64,000 nt of DNA. Source: Arthrobacter citreus (GTDB taxonomy: Bacteria; Actinomycetota; Actinomycetes; Actinomycetales; Micrococcaceae). The position numbers were made by a program, and so were the translations under genes. The number at the start of each line of letters is the position of its first letter. Positions within the stretch are counted from its first letter, which is position 1. The notes below the pieces were generated by a model. It saw only the letters and a list, made by a program, of their open reading frames with translations. It had not been told where the DNA came from and searched no databases. Below are positions 24,786 to 33,190 of the stretch, piece after piece. The DNA is taken from assembly GCF_038405225.1 (NCBI RefSeq), contig NZ_CP151657.1:2790001-2854000 (forward strand). The letters are read 5' to 3'.

Positions 24786-26063
24786 ATGACGGTTACCCTC
24801 AGATCACTGGAAATTGCTGTTCCGCCCACCGTGCTGGTCCAAACCGAAGCACGGGATGTATTCGCCGCCCAGCCCGGCCTCACCAGGCTGGGACAAAGGC
24901 TCGTTAGCACATGCTTCAATTCAGCGGCCATCGACACCCGACGCACCGCTCTTGAAGAACTTTCCCTGACGCACCGGTCGGAAAACCCCGTATTTTTTGA
25001 CTCAGCCTCCGGGAAGATGCTCAGCCCCAGCACCAAAACCCGAAACGATATTTTCGCCACTGAAGCCACCAAACTCTTCATTGAATCAGCCCAAAAAGCC
25101 GTCGACGCTTGTGAGGGCATCGGCCCCGGGGACATTACGCACGTCATCACCGTCTCCTGCACCGGATTCTTCAACCCCGGTCCGGATTACAAGGTGGTCC
25201 GGGCACTGGGCCTGAACGCCTCAGTGCAGCGGTTCCACCTGGGGTTCATGGGCTGTTACGCCGCATTCCCGGCGATGCGGGCAGCAAAGTCCTTCTGCGA
25301 TGCCGATCCTGAAGCGGTGGTGCTCGTGGTCAGCGCCGAGCTGTGTTCCCTGCATGTGCGCACGTCCAATGATCCGGACACCATCATGGGCTCTTCGCTC
25401 TTTGCCGACGGCGCCGCCGCAGCCGTCATCACCGCCCGTGACCTGCCCGGCAACGCCCCCGGTATTCAGCTGGATCACTTCGAAACCGTGCTGACCCCGG
25501 TGGGCGAGGAATCCATGGCCTGGAACATCGGAGATGAGGGATTCGAGATGGTGCTGGGAACCTATGTTCCGCACATCATCGACGACCACATTGTCGGCGC
25601 CCTGGAACCGCTGCTCGCCCGCGACCCCTCCGTGGCCGGGCTGCCGTACCGGGACATTGAGCACTGGGCCATCCACCCCGGCGGGCGGAGCATCCTGGAC
25701 AAGGTGGAGGCCAAGCTCGACCTGACCGAGGAACAGCTGGTTCCGGCCCGCGAAACCCTGCGCAACTGGGGCAACATGTCCAGCGCCACCGTGCTGTTTG
25801 TGCTCAAGCACATCCTGGACCAGCCCTTCAACGGCGGTAACGAGCGCATCTGTTCCATGGCCTTCGGTCCCGGGCTGACCGTTGAAACCGGGCTCTTCAC
25901 CAGGGTTGGCGGTCCGGTGAATCCCGGACCGGCAGCCGCTGGCGAGCAGGCGGAAGTGCACGCTGCGGATGAGGCGCAGGATCCGGCGCAGAGGCAAACA
26001 GCTGCACGGGAAACGGCGGAGGCACCGGACCGGACAGCGGTTCCGGCCCCGGCGGGCGTGTGA
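24786..26063 (+). CDS. Type III polyketide synthase
   Basis: A 425-residue chalcone/stilbene synthase-superfamily enzyme that condenses malonyl-CoA extender units onto an acyl-CoA starter. The Cys-His-Asn triad is complete: Cys157 in HLGFMGCYAAFPAM, His297 in WAIHPGGRSIL and Asn330 in NWGNMSSATVLFVL. It is nearest in layout to bacterial alkylresorcinol/alkylpyrone synthases. A 40-residue Ala/Glu/Pro-rich tail extends beyond the conserved fold. The GTGA overlap with the methyltransferase and then ATGA with the flavoprotein define a three-gene operon similar in content to srsABC of Streptomyces griseus, which makes methylated phenolic lipids. The exact product is inferred, not shown. Confidence 0.92.
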   Translation: MTVTLRSLEIAVPPTVLVQTEARDVFAAQPGLTRLGQRLVSTCFNSAAIDTRRTALEELSLTHRSENPVFFDSASGKMLSPSTKTRNDIFATEATKLFIESAQKAVDACEGIGPGDITHVITVSCTGFFNPGPDYKVVRALGLNASVQRFHLGFMGCYAAFPAMRAAKSFCDADPEAVVLVVSAELCSLHVRTSNDPDTIMGSSLFADGAAAAVITARDLPGNAPGIQLDHFETVLTPVGEESMAWNIGDEGFEMVLGTYVPHIIDDHIVGALEPLLARDPSVAGLPYRDIEHWAIHPGGRSILDKVEAKLDLTEEQLVPARETLRNWGNMSSATVLFVLKHILDQPFNGGNERICSMAFGPGLTVETGLFTRVGGPVNPGPAAAGEQAEVHAADEAQDPAQRQTAARETAEAPDRTAVPAPAGV

Positions 26064-26854
26064 GCGGCAAACCCTCCACGGTGCCCAGCTCCACGGCACG
26101 GGGCTCCCTGGCACAGGGACCCTTGTCGCGGCGCCTCACACCGCCGCACCTTCGGTCCCTGACCGCACGGGACCCCGCAGCCGTGGAGGAAATGGACCGG
26201 CCGGACTGTGATCCGGAGAAGCTGCGGCGAACCTACGCCCAGTTCTGGCTGATCAATTCCGTGGTGTCCGGATGGAGGCGCAACTACGTCCGTTACCTGC
26301 GTCCGCAGTTCAGCTCCGACCGCACCAACACCCTGCTGGACATAGGTTCCGGCGGCGGCGACGTGCCGCGCATGCTGGCCCGCTGGGCGCGCCGGGACGG
26401 CCTGCGGCTGGACATTACCGGGATAGATCCCGACGCGCGGGCGCATCAGTTTGCGTCGTCGCGCCCGGCCCTGCCCGGCCTCACCTTCCGCCGGGCCTTT
26501 AGTTCGGAGCTGGTCGAAGAGGGACGGAGCTACGACGTCGTTATCTCCAACCATGTGCTGCATCACCTCACCGGCGCGCAGTTCTCCGCCCTGCTCGCCG
26601 ACTCTGAAGCGCTGGGCAGCCGGTTGAGCCTGCACTGCGACATAGAGCGTAGCCGCTGGGGTTACGCCCTGTTTTCCGCCGGAACCCTGCCGTTTTTCCC
26701 GGGGAGCTTTATCCGCCAGGACGGGCTCACCTCCATCCGGCGCAGCTACACGGCGGAGGAGCTTGCGGCCGCCGCCCCGCCCGGCTGGCAGTGCCTGCAG
26801 CAGCACCCCTGGCAGAACCTGCTGATGCGCACAGCGGCGGGAGACCGGGGATGA
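26060..26854 (+). CDS. Class I SAM-dependent methyltransferase (PKS-associated)
   Basis: A 264-residue methyltransferase. SAM-binding motif I is LLDIGSGGGDVPRML (residues 92-106), then the GIDPDARA acidic strand end and the post-motif SNHVLHHL around 165. The first 40 residues are basic and low-complexity. GTG start overlaps the PKS stop; its own stop overlaps the flavoprotein ATG. It most likely O- or C-methylates the polyketide product. Known phenolic-lipid operons use a membrane ICMT-type methyltransferase (SrsB, BpsB), so this soluble class I enzyme is a different solution. Confidence 0.88.
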   Translation: MSGKPSTVPSSTARGSLAQGPLSRRLTPPHLRSLTARDPAAVEEMDRPDCDPEKLRRTYAQFWLINSVVSGWRRNYVRYLRPQFSSDRTNTLLDIGSGGGDVPRMLARWARRDGLRLDITGIDPDARAHQFASSRPALPGLTFRRAFSSELVEEGRSYDVVISNHVLHHLTGAQFSALLADSEALGSRLSLHCDIERSRWGYALFSAGTLPFFPGSFIRQDGLTSIRRSYTAEELAAAAPPGWQCLQQHPWQNLLMRTAAGDRG

Positions 26855-28077
26855 CGGCGCTGCCGCTGCCACCCGCCGTCGTTCCCCGGCCCGCCACGGA
26901 TGTGGCGGTGGTGGGCGGTGGACCGGTGGGCGTCTTCCTCGCCGTACTGCTGGCCCAGGCCGGAGTGAGCGTCCAGGTGCTGGAACAGCGGCTGGAAAGG
27001 TCCCCGCACTCGCGGGCCATCGGCATCCATCCCCCGGCCCTGGCCGCGCTGGCGGAGGCCGGAGTGGCTAAGACGATGAGCAGTGAAGGCGTGCAGATCC
27101 GCCGCGGTGAAGCCCGCAGCGGCGGCCGACCCGTGGCGGCGGTGGATTTTTCCGCTGCCTCCTCCAGGTTTCCGTATGTCCTGACCCTGCCGCAGCTGCG
27201 GACCGAGGCAATTCTGGAGGCCCGGCTGCGGGAACTGGATCCGCAGGCGCTGGTGCGCGGGGCGAGGGTGGACAGCCTGCACGACGACGGCGGCCGGGTG
27301 CTGCTGCGCGGCACCACCGGCCGCGCTGGTGAGGCAGAGGCGGCGGCTGGACGCGCGGATGAGGCTGATACGGGCCCGGCCTTTGGGGCGTCGGCCCGGA
27401 TCATCGTGGCAGCCGACGGCGCCCGGTCGCCTGTGCGTACCCTGCTGGGGACACCCTGCCCGACCCGTGCACTTCCGGACACCTATCTGATGGGTGACTT
27501 TGCGGATTCCACCGGTGACGGCCCGGTGGGCGTGCTGTACCTGGAGTCCGGGGGCATCGTGGAGTCCTTTCCGCTGCCCGGCGGCATCCGTCGCTGGGTC
27601 GCCCACACCGACACGCTGATGGGAGCGGCCACGGCCGGGGACCTGGCAGCCCTCGTTGCCGAGCGCACCGGGGTTCGCCCGGACCCGGAGACCAACACCA
27701 TGCTCAGCGCCTTCTCGGTGCGCACCGGCCTGGCGCGTGAACTGGTGCGCGGCCGGACCGTGCTCATCGGCGATGCCGCCCACGAGGTGAGCCCGATCGG
27801 CGGGCAGGGCATGAACCTCGGTTGGCTGGATGCCGCCGAGCTGGCCCCGATCATCACCGCATCGCTTCGCGGGGACACTGTGGGTGCGGAGCTGGCGGCC
27901 TACGGGCGGACCCGGCGCCGGGCCGCCGTCGTGGCTTCCCTTCAGGCCCAGCTGAACATGATGCTCGGCCGGCCGCTGGCGCCCCGCCTGCTCGCGGTCC
28001 GCAACGCGGGGCTGTCCCGGCTCTTCCAGGTCCCGGCCGCAGGCAATCTGGTGGCCCGCCGGTTCACCATGCAGTAG
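26851..28077 (+). CDS. FAD-dependent aromatic monooxygenase (PKS-associated)
   Basis: A 408-residue flavoprotein hydroxylase of the p-hydroxybenzoate hydroxylase type. FAD motifs are DVAVVGGGPVGVFLAVLLA at the N-terminus, the DG motif (VAADGARSPVRTLLG) near residue 190 and the GD motif VLIGDAAHEVSPIGGQGMN around 305. It overlaps the methyltransferase by ATGA. The likely role is hydroxylation of the resorcinol or pyrone ring made by the PKS, as SrsC does for alkylresorcinols; alternative tailoring is possible. It converges with the DHA2 exporter 18 bp downstream. Confidence 0.88.
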   Translation: MTALPLPPAVVPRPATDVAVVGGGPVGVFLAVLLAQAGVSVQVLEQRLERSPHSRAIGIHPPALAALAEAGVAKTMSSEGVQIRRGEARSGGRPVAAVDFSAASSRFPYVLTLPQLRTEAILEARLRELDPQALVRGARVDSLHDDGGRVLLRGTTGRAGEAEAAAGRADEADTGPAFGASARIIVAADGARSPVRTLLGTPCPTRALPDTYLMGDFADSTGDGPVGVLYLESGGIVESFPLPGGIRRWVAHTDTLMGAATAGDLAALVAERTGVRPDPETNTMLSAFSVRTGLARELVRGRTVLIGDAAHEVSPIGGQGMNLGWLDAAELAPIITASLRGDTVGAELAAYGRTRRRAAVVASLQAQLNMMLGRPLAPRLLAVRNAGLSRLFQVPAAGNLVARRFTMQ

Positions 28078-28095
28078 CTGGCTGCCGGCGGGCGC

Positions 28096-29856
28096 CTATC
28101 GGGAGCCGGTTCCGGTTTCGGAGCTGCCCCGGGTGTCCGCCGCTGCCGTGGGGACAGTGGACATGGCACCGGAGTTCAGCATCTCGGATCCGCCGGCCAG
28201 GCCCGGCTCGGCGGGCATCTTGGCGGTCGGCTGGATATCCAGGGTGCGGCGCAGCACCTTCTCCTTGATAAAGAGCACCGCGATCAGCGCCACCACGGAA
28301 ATGACGGCGGCAATCTGGAAAATCGTGGCGGTGGCGTCACCGTACGCGGCACGGAAGATGCCCTGGACCGCTTCGGGCAAACTGCCAATGTCCAGCGAAT
28401 CACCGGCTCCGCCGTCGCTCACCGGAATGTTGGCCGCCCGTAGGCCCTCGGCCGCCCGGCTGCTGACCGAGCTGGACATCACGGCGCCCAGGACGGAGAC
28501 GCCCACGGCGCCGCCAACGGTACGGAAGAACGCGATGGATGCACTGGCCGATCCCACTTCGGAAACCTTGACCGTGTTCTGGACGGCCAGGACGAGGTTC
28601 TGCATGAGCAGGCCCATTCCCAGGCCAAGCACGAAGATGTAGAGGCTGACCAGGAGCATGTCGGTTTCATGGTCAATGGTGCCAGCCAGCCCGGTTCCGG
28701 CCATCACCATCAGGGTGCCGGCGATCAGGTACCGCTTCCACTTGCCGAACCGGCTGATCAGCTGGCCGGAGCCCACGGATCCCAACAGGTTGCCGGCGAT
28801 CATGGGCAGCATCAGCAGGCCGGCCTCCGTGGGGCTGTAGCCGCGGGCAATCTGGAAATACTGTCCCAGGAAGGTGGTGGAACCGAACATGGCAATGCCG
28901 ACGGCAACCGAGGCCACGATGGACAGCGCAGTGGTGCGTTCGCGGATGATCTTCAGCGGAATGATGGGTTCACGGACCTTGGATTCCACCAGGACCAGCA
29001 GCGCCAGGAGCACAACGCTGGTTCCAACCATCGCAGCGGTCTGCCAGGACATCCACTCGTAGTAACCGGCCTTGCCGGCGAACGAGACCCAGATCAGCAG
29101 CAGAGAGACGCCTGCGGTGAGCAGGATCGAGCCCAGCCAGTCAATGCTGACCTTGCGGCGGGTGTGCGGCAGGCGAAGGGTGACCTGCAGCAGGAACAGC
29201 GCCACCACGGCCAGCGGCACGCAGAGGAAGAAGGTCCAGCGCCAGCCCAGGGGGCTGTCCACGATGAAGCCGCCCAGCAGCGGTCCCCCGGCGGTGGCCA
29301 CCGCCATGACGGCGCCCATGTAGCCGGAGTACCGGCCGCGTTCGCGCGGCGGAATGATCGATCCGATGACGGCCTGCACGAGGGCGGTCAGTCCACCCAT
29401 GCCGATGCCCTGGATGACACGTGCCGTCAGCAGGACCGGCATGTTGTCGGCCAGCCCGGCCACCACGGATCCGATGACGAAGACGATGATGCTCAGCTGG
29501 ACGAGGAGCTTTTTGCTGAACAGGTCAGCAAGCTTTCCCCAAATGGGAGTGGAAACGGCATTGGCCAGCAGCGCCGCGGTCACCACCCAGGCAAAGTCGG
29601 TCTGGGTGCCGTGCAGGTCGGCCATGATGGTCGGCAGTGCGTTGGCCACGATGGTGGTGCTCAGCATGGCCGTGAACAGCGCGGCCAGCAGGCCGGTCAG
29701 CGCCTGCAGGATTTGCCGATGGCTCATTTCGCCGGGGACCTGGGCCTGGCGTGCTGGTTTGCCGTTCTTCCCGGATTTGGGATGACGGCCGGGCTTGCCG
29801 GTGGGCGTCGAGGTGTTCTGGTTTTCTGTGGTGGTGGCTCTTTGCGGCTCTGTCAC
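28096..29856 (-). CDS. DHA2-family (EmrB/QacA) multidrug exporter
   Basis: A 586-residue proton-driven exporter with 14 predicted membrane segments. Motif A-like WGKLADLFSKKLL and the antiporter motif C region GIGMGGLTALVQAVIGSIIP are visible. A 45-residue disordered basic N-terminus and a polar C-terminal tail flank the core. The GTG start overlaps the MarR gene stop (GTGA), so regulator and pump are one operon. Its position facing the type III PKS operon makes export of, or resistance to, the aromatic product plausible, but DHA2 pumps are usually broad. Confidence 0.9.
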   Translation of the reverse strand: MTEPQRATTTENQNTSTPTGKPGRHPKSGKNGKPARQAQVPGEMSHRQILQALTGLLAALFTAMLSTTIVANALPTIMADLHGTQTDFAWVVTAALLANAVSTPIWGKLADLFSKKLLVQLSIIVFVIGSVVAGLADNMPVLLTARVIQGIGMGGLTALVQAVIGSIIPPRERGRYSGYMGAVMAVATAGGPLLGGFIVDSPLGWRWTFFLCVPLAVVALFLLQVTLRLPHTRRKVSIDWLGSILLTAGVSLLLIWVSFAGKAGYYEWMSWQTAAMVGTSVVLLALLVLVESKVREPIIPLKIIRERTTALSIVASVAVGIAMFGSTTFLGQYFQIARGYSPTEAGLLMLPMIAGNLLGSVGSGQLISRFGKWKRYLIAGTLMVMAGTGLAGTIDHETDMLLVSLYIFVLGLGMGLLMQNLVLAVQNTVKVSEVGSASASIAFFRTVGGAVGVSVLGAVMSSSVSSRAAEGLRAANIPVSDGGAGDSLDIGSLPEAVQGIFRAAYGDATATIFQIAAVISVVALIAVLFIKEKVLRRTLDIQPTAKMPAEPGLAGGSEMLNSGAMSTVPTAAADTRGSSETGTGSR

Positions 29857-30350
29857 TTCGTTTTTTCTCCTGCCGGGATGGGCGTTTGATGGGTGCCCGG
29901 CTTCATTGCGCGGATCGATGCATGCAGTGTGTCGGCCAGCTTGGCCAGGGAATCGCTGGCGGAGGAGGCTTCATCGTTGGTCCAGTCATCCAGCATCTGC
30001 TGCAGCAGTTCGGACCGGCGGCGCATCTCTTCCGCAACCGCCAAGGTTCCGGCCGGGGTCAGGCTGATGAGGTACGCCCGGCCGTCCTCCGGGTGCGGGC
30101 GCCGGCTTACGTAGCCCATTTCCACGAGCTCCGAGATGTGGCGGCTCAAGCCCGCTGCCCCGATGCCGAGCTTTCCCGCCAGTTCCGTTGCCCGGATTTC
30201 GGGCTGTTCGCCGATAAGCCGCAGGACTGCCTGGAGCGCTGTTCCGGGGCCGCGGGGGTCCGTACTGCGCTGGGCGACGCAGCGCAGCTCGCGCTGCAGC
30301 CGAAACACTTGGGTGATCAGTTCTTCTGCTGTCTGCTGGTTTACGGACAC
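29853..30350 (-). CDS. MarR-family repressor of the DHA2 exporter
   Basis: A 165-residue winged-helix regulator. The recognition region is IRATELAGKLGIGAAGLSRH followed by the wing YVSRRPHPEDGRAYLISLT, where Asp and Arg of the DGRA turn are family markers. Start is the GTG of VSVNQQTAEELITQ, placed downstream of the promoter below; a longer frame reaches into the -35 region and is excluded for that reason. It is expected to bind the TTGCCT-type palindrome in its own promoter and to release on contact with an aromatic ligand. Confidence 0.88.
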   Translation of the reverse strand: MSVNQQTAEELITQVFRLQRELRCVAQRSTDPRGPGTALQAVLRLIGEQPEIRATELAGKLGIGAAGLSRHISELVEMGYVSRRPHPEDGRAYLISLTPAGTLAVAEEMRRRSELLQQMLDDWTNDEASSASDSLAKLADTLHASIRAMKPGTHQTPIPAGEKTK

Positions 30351-30380
30351 GAAACACCTGCCTGGGAAGCCCTTTATTGT

Positions 30381-30422
30381 TTGCCTCAGGCAACGATAAG
30401 ACAGGTTACTTGCCTGCGTCAA
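30381..30422 (-). promoter_or_regulatory. MarR-type operators over the marR/exporter promoter
   Basis: A perfect 6-1-6 palindrome TTGCCTCAGGCAA lies at 30381-30393; a related imperfect site TTGCCTGCGTCAA lies at 30410-30422, 29 bp away. On the minus strand a promoter fits between them: TTGACG (30422-30417), an 18-bp spacer and TATCGT (30398-30393). One site covers the -35 and the other the transcription start, the layout expected for autorepression. Confidence 0.7.
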
Positions 30423-30465
30423 CCAACTAAGGAAAAGAATTCGATCTGTAAAGTCCGGCTGCGAC

Positions 30466-30510
30466 AGGCAAGGTAGCCTTGCCGACGCGAGGAAGGCAAG
30501 CTAGCCTTGC
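30466..30510 (+). promoter_or_regulatory. Paired iron-box-like operators and leaderless promoter
   Basis: Two copies of AGGCAAGsTAGCCTTGC (s = G at 30466, C at 30494) lie 28 bp apart. The second, AAGGCAAGCTAGCCTT, is palindromic at 14 of 16 positions and resembles the DtxR/IdeR consensus AGGTwAGsCTAACCT with C for T. A promoter TTGCCG (30479-30484), 17 bp, TAGCCT (30502-30507) ends 7 nt before the ATG at 30515, and the second box covers the -10. Confidence 0.55.
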
Positions 30511-30514
30511 ATCC

Positions 30515-30754
30515 ATGAATCCGGAAGCGAAGATCAGATCGACCAGGCGGCTGATGTTCGCCGTTATTATTGCCGGCCTCACGCTCGGCGTGGTCGGAGT
30601 GTTCATCGGCATGGGCATTCCCGGCCTCATTGTCAGCTTCACCGGGTGGATCGCCGTCGTCGCCGGCATTGCCTGGATTCTGACGGCGCATCATCAGAGA
30701 TCGGCGGCCGCATCCCGAGCCGGATCGTGGCGTCCCGGCGACGACGCCCCATGA
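30515..30754 (+). CDS. Small two-segment membrane protein, unknown
   Basis: A 79-residue protein starting MNPEAKIRSTRRLMF, with two hydrophobic segments (about residues 14-36 and 38-58) and a polar tail. No family recognised. The ATG is favoured because a well-spaced promoter ends 7 nt upstream, implying a leaderless mRNA. Palindromic iron-box-like operators overlap that promoter, so expression may respond to iron or another metal. The stop overlaps the next gene's ATG in ATGA. Confidence 0.65.
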   Translation: MNPEAKIRSTRRLMFAVIIAGLTLGVVGVFIGMGIPGLIVSFTGWIAVVAGIAWILTAHHQRSAAASRAGSWRPGDDAP

Positions 30755-30786
30755 GTTCGTCCTCCGACATGAGTTCATCCTCCGCC
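30751..30786 (+). repeat. 18-bp duplication over a stop/start overlap
   Basis: Copies 30751-30768 and 30769-30786 differ at two positions; each begins with ATGA. The first carries the stop of the upstream gene and the start of the downstream gene. Confidence 0.85.
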
Positions 30787-31383
30787 GCGCGGCTGGCCGT
30801 CGAGCTGTCCCGGCTAGCCGCGGCTCATGGAACTGTCCTTTCCAGTGAAGCTGTTCCCTCCAGTGAGCCCTCAGACACGTCCCCCAGCACCGAGCAGCTG
30901 CTAACGGCCGTGGAGTCCTTCCATGATCTGGTGCGGATCTCCACTGATTTACAGGGACAGGCTGTCCGGGCAGCGCATGACGCCGGCATCAGCTGGGCGA
31001 AAATCGGCAACGTCCTGGGCACGTCGCGGCAGGCGGTCCAGCAGCGATTCGATCCGAACTACCTATCGGGCGGGGTACCCGGAGCACCTCACATCAACGC
31101 TTCGAACGGGGGTGCCGCCGAACCCGGGGCAGCGACCACTCGAATTCTCGGGCCGGTCACCCGCGGTGAGGAAATGCATCACCTGGCTGAGGCAGGCTCC
31201 CAGGGCTGGCGGCTCATCCAGTCGCTGCATGGTGAACATGTGCTCGAGCTCGATGACCGGGCGTGGGAGGCCAAACGGGTCTCGGTGCTCTCCGCCCGGC
31301 CGATGCCCTCGGCCGGGGACGGCTGGCATGCGGCCGCCACCCGGTTCCCGGACTGCTTCTATATCCGCCCGCTGCCGGCATAG
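30751..31383 (+). CDS. Hypothetical protein with HTH-like motif
   Basis: A 210-residue soluble protein. The segment AHDAGISWAKIGNVLGTSRQ followed by AVQQRF reads like a helix-turn-helix of the sigma-70 region 4/Trp-repressor kind found in many small actinobacterial proteins. The C-terminal 80 residues (EEMHHLAEAGSQGWRLIQS, then HVLELDD) look like a DUF4177-type domain. The first 18 bp are duplicated, giving the N-terminus MSSSSDMSSSSAARL with two possible starts (30751 and 30769). It is coupled to the small membrane gene by ATGA. Function unknown; DNA binding is an inference. Confidence 0.65.
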   Translation: MSSSSDMSSSSAARLAVELSRLAAAHGTVLSSEAVPSSEPSDTSPSTEQLLTAVESFHDLVRISTDLQGQAVRAAHDAGISWAKIGNVLGTSRQAVQQRFDPNYLSGGVPGAPHINASNGGAAEPGAATTRILGPVTRGEEMHHLAEAGSQGWRLIQSLHGEHVLELDDRAWEAKRVSVLSARPMPSAGDGWHAAATRFPDCFYIRPLPA

Positions 31384-31390
31384 CGCCCGC

Positions 31391-31421
31391 TGGTCACAGC
31401 CCAGATGGTCACAGCCCCAGA
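31391..31421. repeat. 15/16-bp duplication over a stop codon
   Basis: Units TGGTCACAGCCCAGA (31391-31405) and TGGTCACAGCCCCAGA (31406-31421). The second holds the TGA stop (as TCA) of the minus-strand ThDP enzyme; the first is a downstream copy with its own TCA. Confidence 0.8.
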
Positions 31422-33178
31422 TGAGTGGGTGCGAACAGGCCAAGTGTTGCCTCCACCACCACCACGTTGGGACCGTCGGCAGCCAGTGATTCCGCCAGGG
31501 CCTGCCGGACGCCGTCGGGCGTTGTCCGCCGCGCGGGTACTCCAAAGGACTCGGCCAGCTTCACGAAGTCAGGCCCGGCCAGTTCGGTTGCCGTGGCCTT
31601 GCCGAAGGCTTCGACCATGTACTCGCGCAGGATCCCGTAACCGCCGTCGTCGACAATCAGCCAGGTAACCGGCAGATTGTGCTGCCGGGCGGTGGCCAGT
31701 TCGGCAATCGAATACATGGCCGAGCCGTCACCCGAAACGGCCAGCACCCGCTCCCCCAGCCCCACGGCGCCGCCAATGGCACCCGGATAGCCGTAGCCCA
31801 GGCCTCCCGCGCCCTGGGCCGAATGGAACTGGCCGGACTTTGCATCCCAGCAGCTCCAGGCCCAATACGCGGAGATGGTCATGTCCCAGTACGTCTGCAT
31901 GCCGGCGGGAACTGCGGCGCGGATATCAGCCATAAAGGCCCGCTCCATCCCCAGGTCCTGGCTGTCCAGCCGGGCGGAGACCTTCGCCAGGGTGGCAGCC
32001 ACAACGTCCTCCGGGCTGAACCCGTGCCAGTCCGGTGCCCGGCGGGGCGAAGCGTCAAGAGCTTCGCCCATGGCGCGGTCCAGGGCAGCGAGCGCCTGCC
32101 CGGCGTCGGCCCGGATACCCAGCGCCGGCTGATTGGATTCCAGCACCCGCGGTTCGGCATCGATCTGGATGATCCGGCCGCGCGGCTTCAGGGTGAAGTA
32201 GTTGGAGGTGACCTCGCCCAGCGAGGATCCGATGACGAGCAGCACGTCGGCGTCCTCGAGGACCTCGGTGGTGTGGCGGTCCTCAATCCAGGACTGCAGG
32301 GACAGCTCATGCTCCCAGGGGAAAGCGCCGTTGCCGCCGGGGGTGCAGATGACCGGTGCGCGCAGCTTTTCGGCGAGCGCCAGCAGATCCGCTTCGGCCC
32401 GGCCGCGGCGGGTGCCGCCGCCGGCGATGACGGCCGGCCGTTCCGCGGCGGCGAGCCAGCGCACGGCTTCCTTGACCAGCTCGGTGCGGGGCGGGTTATC
32501 AAAGGGTTCGGCCAGTGCATCTTCCACGGCCGGCACCAGGACCGGATTCAGCAGGACGTTTTGCGGCACTTCCAGCCACACCGGTCCCATCGGTGAAGAG
32601 ATGGCTTCAGTCCAGGCGTCCTGGATGGCCGACGGAATGCCGGACGCGTGCTGGATCAAACGCTGGCTTTTGGTGACGTTAGCCGCCGAGGCCTTCTGGT
32701 CATCCAACTGGTGCAGCATTCCACGCCGGCGCGCCCCCAGGCCCTCAATCGGGATCTGACTGGCAACCACCACCATCGGAACGCCGGTGGCATAGGCTTC
32801 CTGCAGCCCGGACAACGCGGTCAGGGCGCCGGGGCCGGTGGACAGGAACAACACCCCTACTTGGCCGGTGGCGCGGGAGAATCCATCGGCGGCAAAGGCC
32901 GAGTTATTCTCCACCCGTGAGGAGACGAAGCGCAGGTCGGAGCGGGACAGCGCATCGAAGAGCCCCAGCGCATGCTGCCCGGGAATGCCGAAGACAGTGG
33001 TGGCACCCAGCGCGGTGAGGGTTTCGATCACCAGGTCTCCGCCGTTGCGCACCACAGCCCCGGCGTCCGGCATGACCGCGATTGCGGTTGCCTCATCCCG
33101 GATGTTGTGCGACGGCGTTCCGCCGGCGGGTGTTGCTTCCGGCCCCTCTGCGGCGCTCATTCCGGCAGCCTCGCTCAT
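31409..33178 (-). CDS. Thiamine diphosphate-dependent enzyme (acetolactate synthase-like; possible 2-ketoarginine decarboxylase)
   Basis: A 589-residue ThDP enzyme with the three-domain order of acetolactate synthase and decarboxylases. The PYR domain includes [18 protein letters not shown] and the catalytic Glu in [18 protein letters not shown]; the PP domain has [19 protein letters not shown], whose GDG motif is followed by VDDGGYG. The usual Asn-Asn after GDG is Asp-Asp here. It overlaps the ureohydrolase stop by 4 bp, which makes an AruI-like decarboxylase of 2-ketoarginine acting before a guanidinobutyrase an attractive assignment. Acetolactate synthase proper is less likely, as no small subunit follows. 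The N-terminal 45 residues are low-complexity, and a second ATG at 33160 may be used. Confidence 0.8.
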   Translation of the reverse strand: MSEAAGMSAAEGPEATPAGGTPSHNIRDEATAIAVMPDAGAVVRNGGDLVIETLTALGATTVFGIPGQHALGLFDALSRSDLRFVSSRVENNSAFAADGFSRATGQVGVLFLSTGPGALTALSGLQEAYATGVPMVVVASQIPIEGLGARRRGMLHQLDDQKASAANVTKSQRLIQHASGIPSAIQDAWTEAISSPMGPVWLEVPQNVLLNPVLVPAVEDALAEPFDNPPRTELVKEAVRWLAAAERPAVIAGGGTRRGRAEADLLALAEKLRAPVICTPGGNGAFPWEHELSLQSWIEDRHTTEVLEDADVLLVIGSSLGEVTSNYFTLKPRGRIIQIDAEPRVLESNQPALGIRADAGQALAALDRAMGEALDASPRRAPDWHGFSPEDVVAATLAKVSARLDSQDLGMERAFMADIRAAVPAGMQTYWDMTISAYWAWSCWDAKSGQFHSAQGAGGLGYGYPGAIGGAVGLGERVLAVSGDGSAMYSIAELATARQHNLPVTWLIVDDGGYGILREYMVEAFGKATATELAGPDFVKLAESFGVPARRTTPDGVRQALAESLAADGPNVVVVEATLGLFAPTHLGL

Positions 33179-33190
33179 TCCGGCAGTCCC
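33155..33190. repeat. 18-bp duplication over the ureohydrolase stop and next start
   Basis: Copies 33155-33172 and 33173-33190 agree at 16 of 18 positions. Each has the sequence ATGAGC on the minus strand, so the duplicated unit provides the TGA stop of the ureohydrolase and two consecutive in-frame ATG starts for the ThDP enzyme. Confidence 0.88.

Noticed and set aside
31409-33178. Acetolactate synthase large subunit (ilvB)
   Set aside because: No ilvN or ilvC neighbour, overlap with a ureohydrolase, and altered GDG-NN motif make a decarboxylase-type role more likely.
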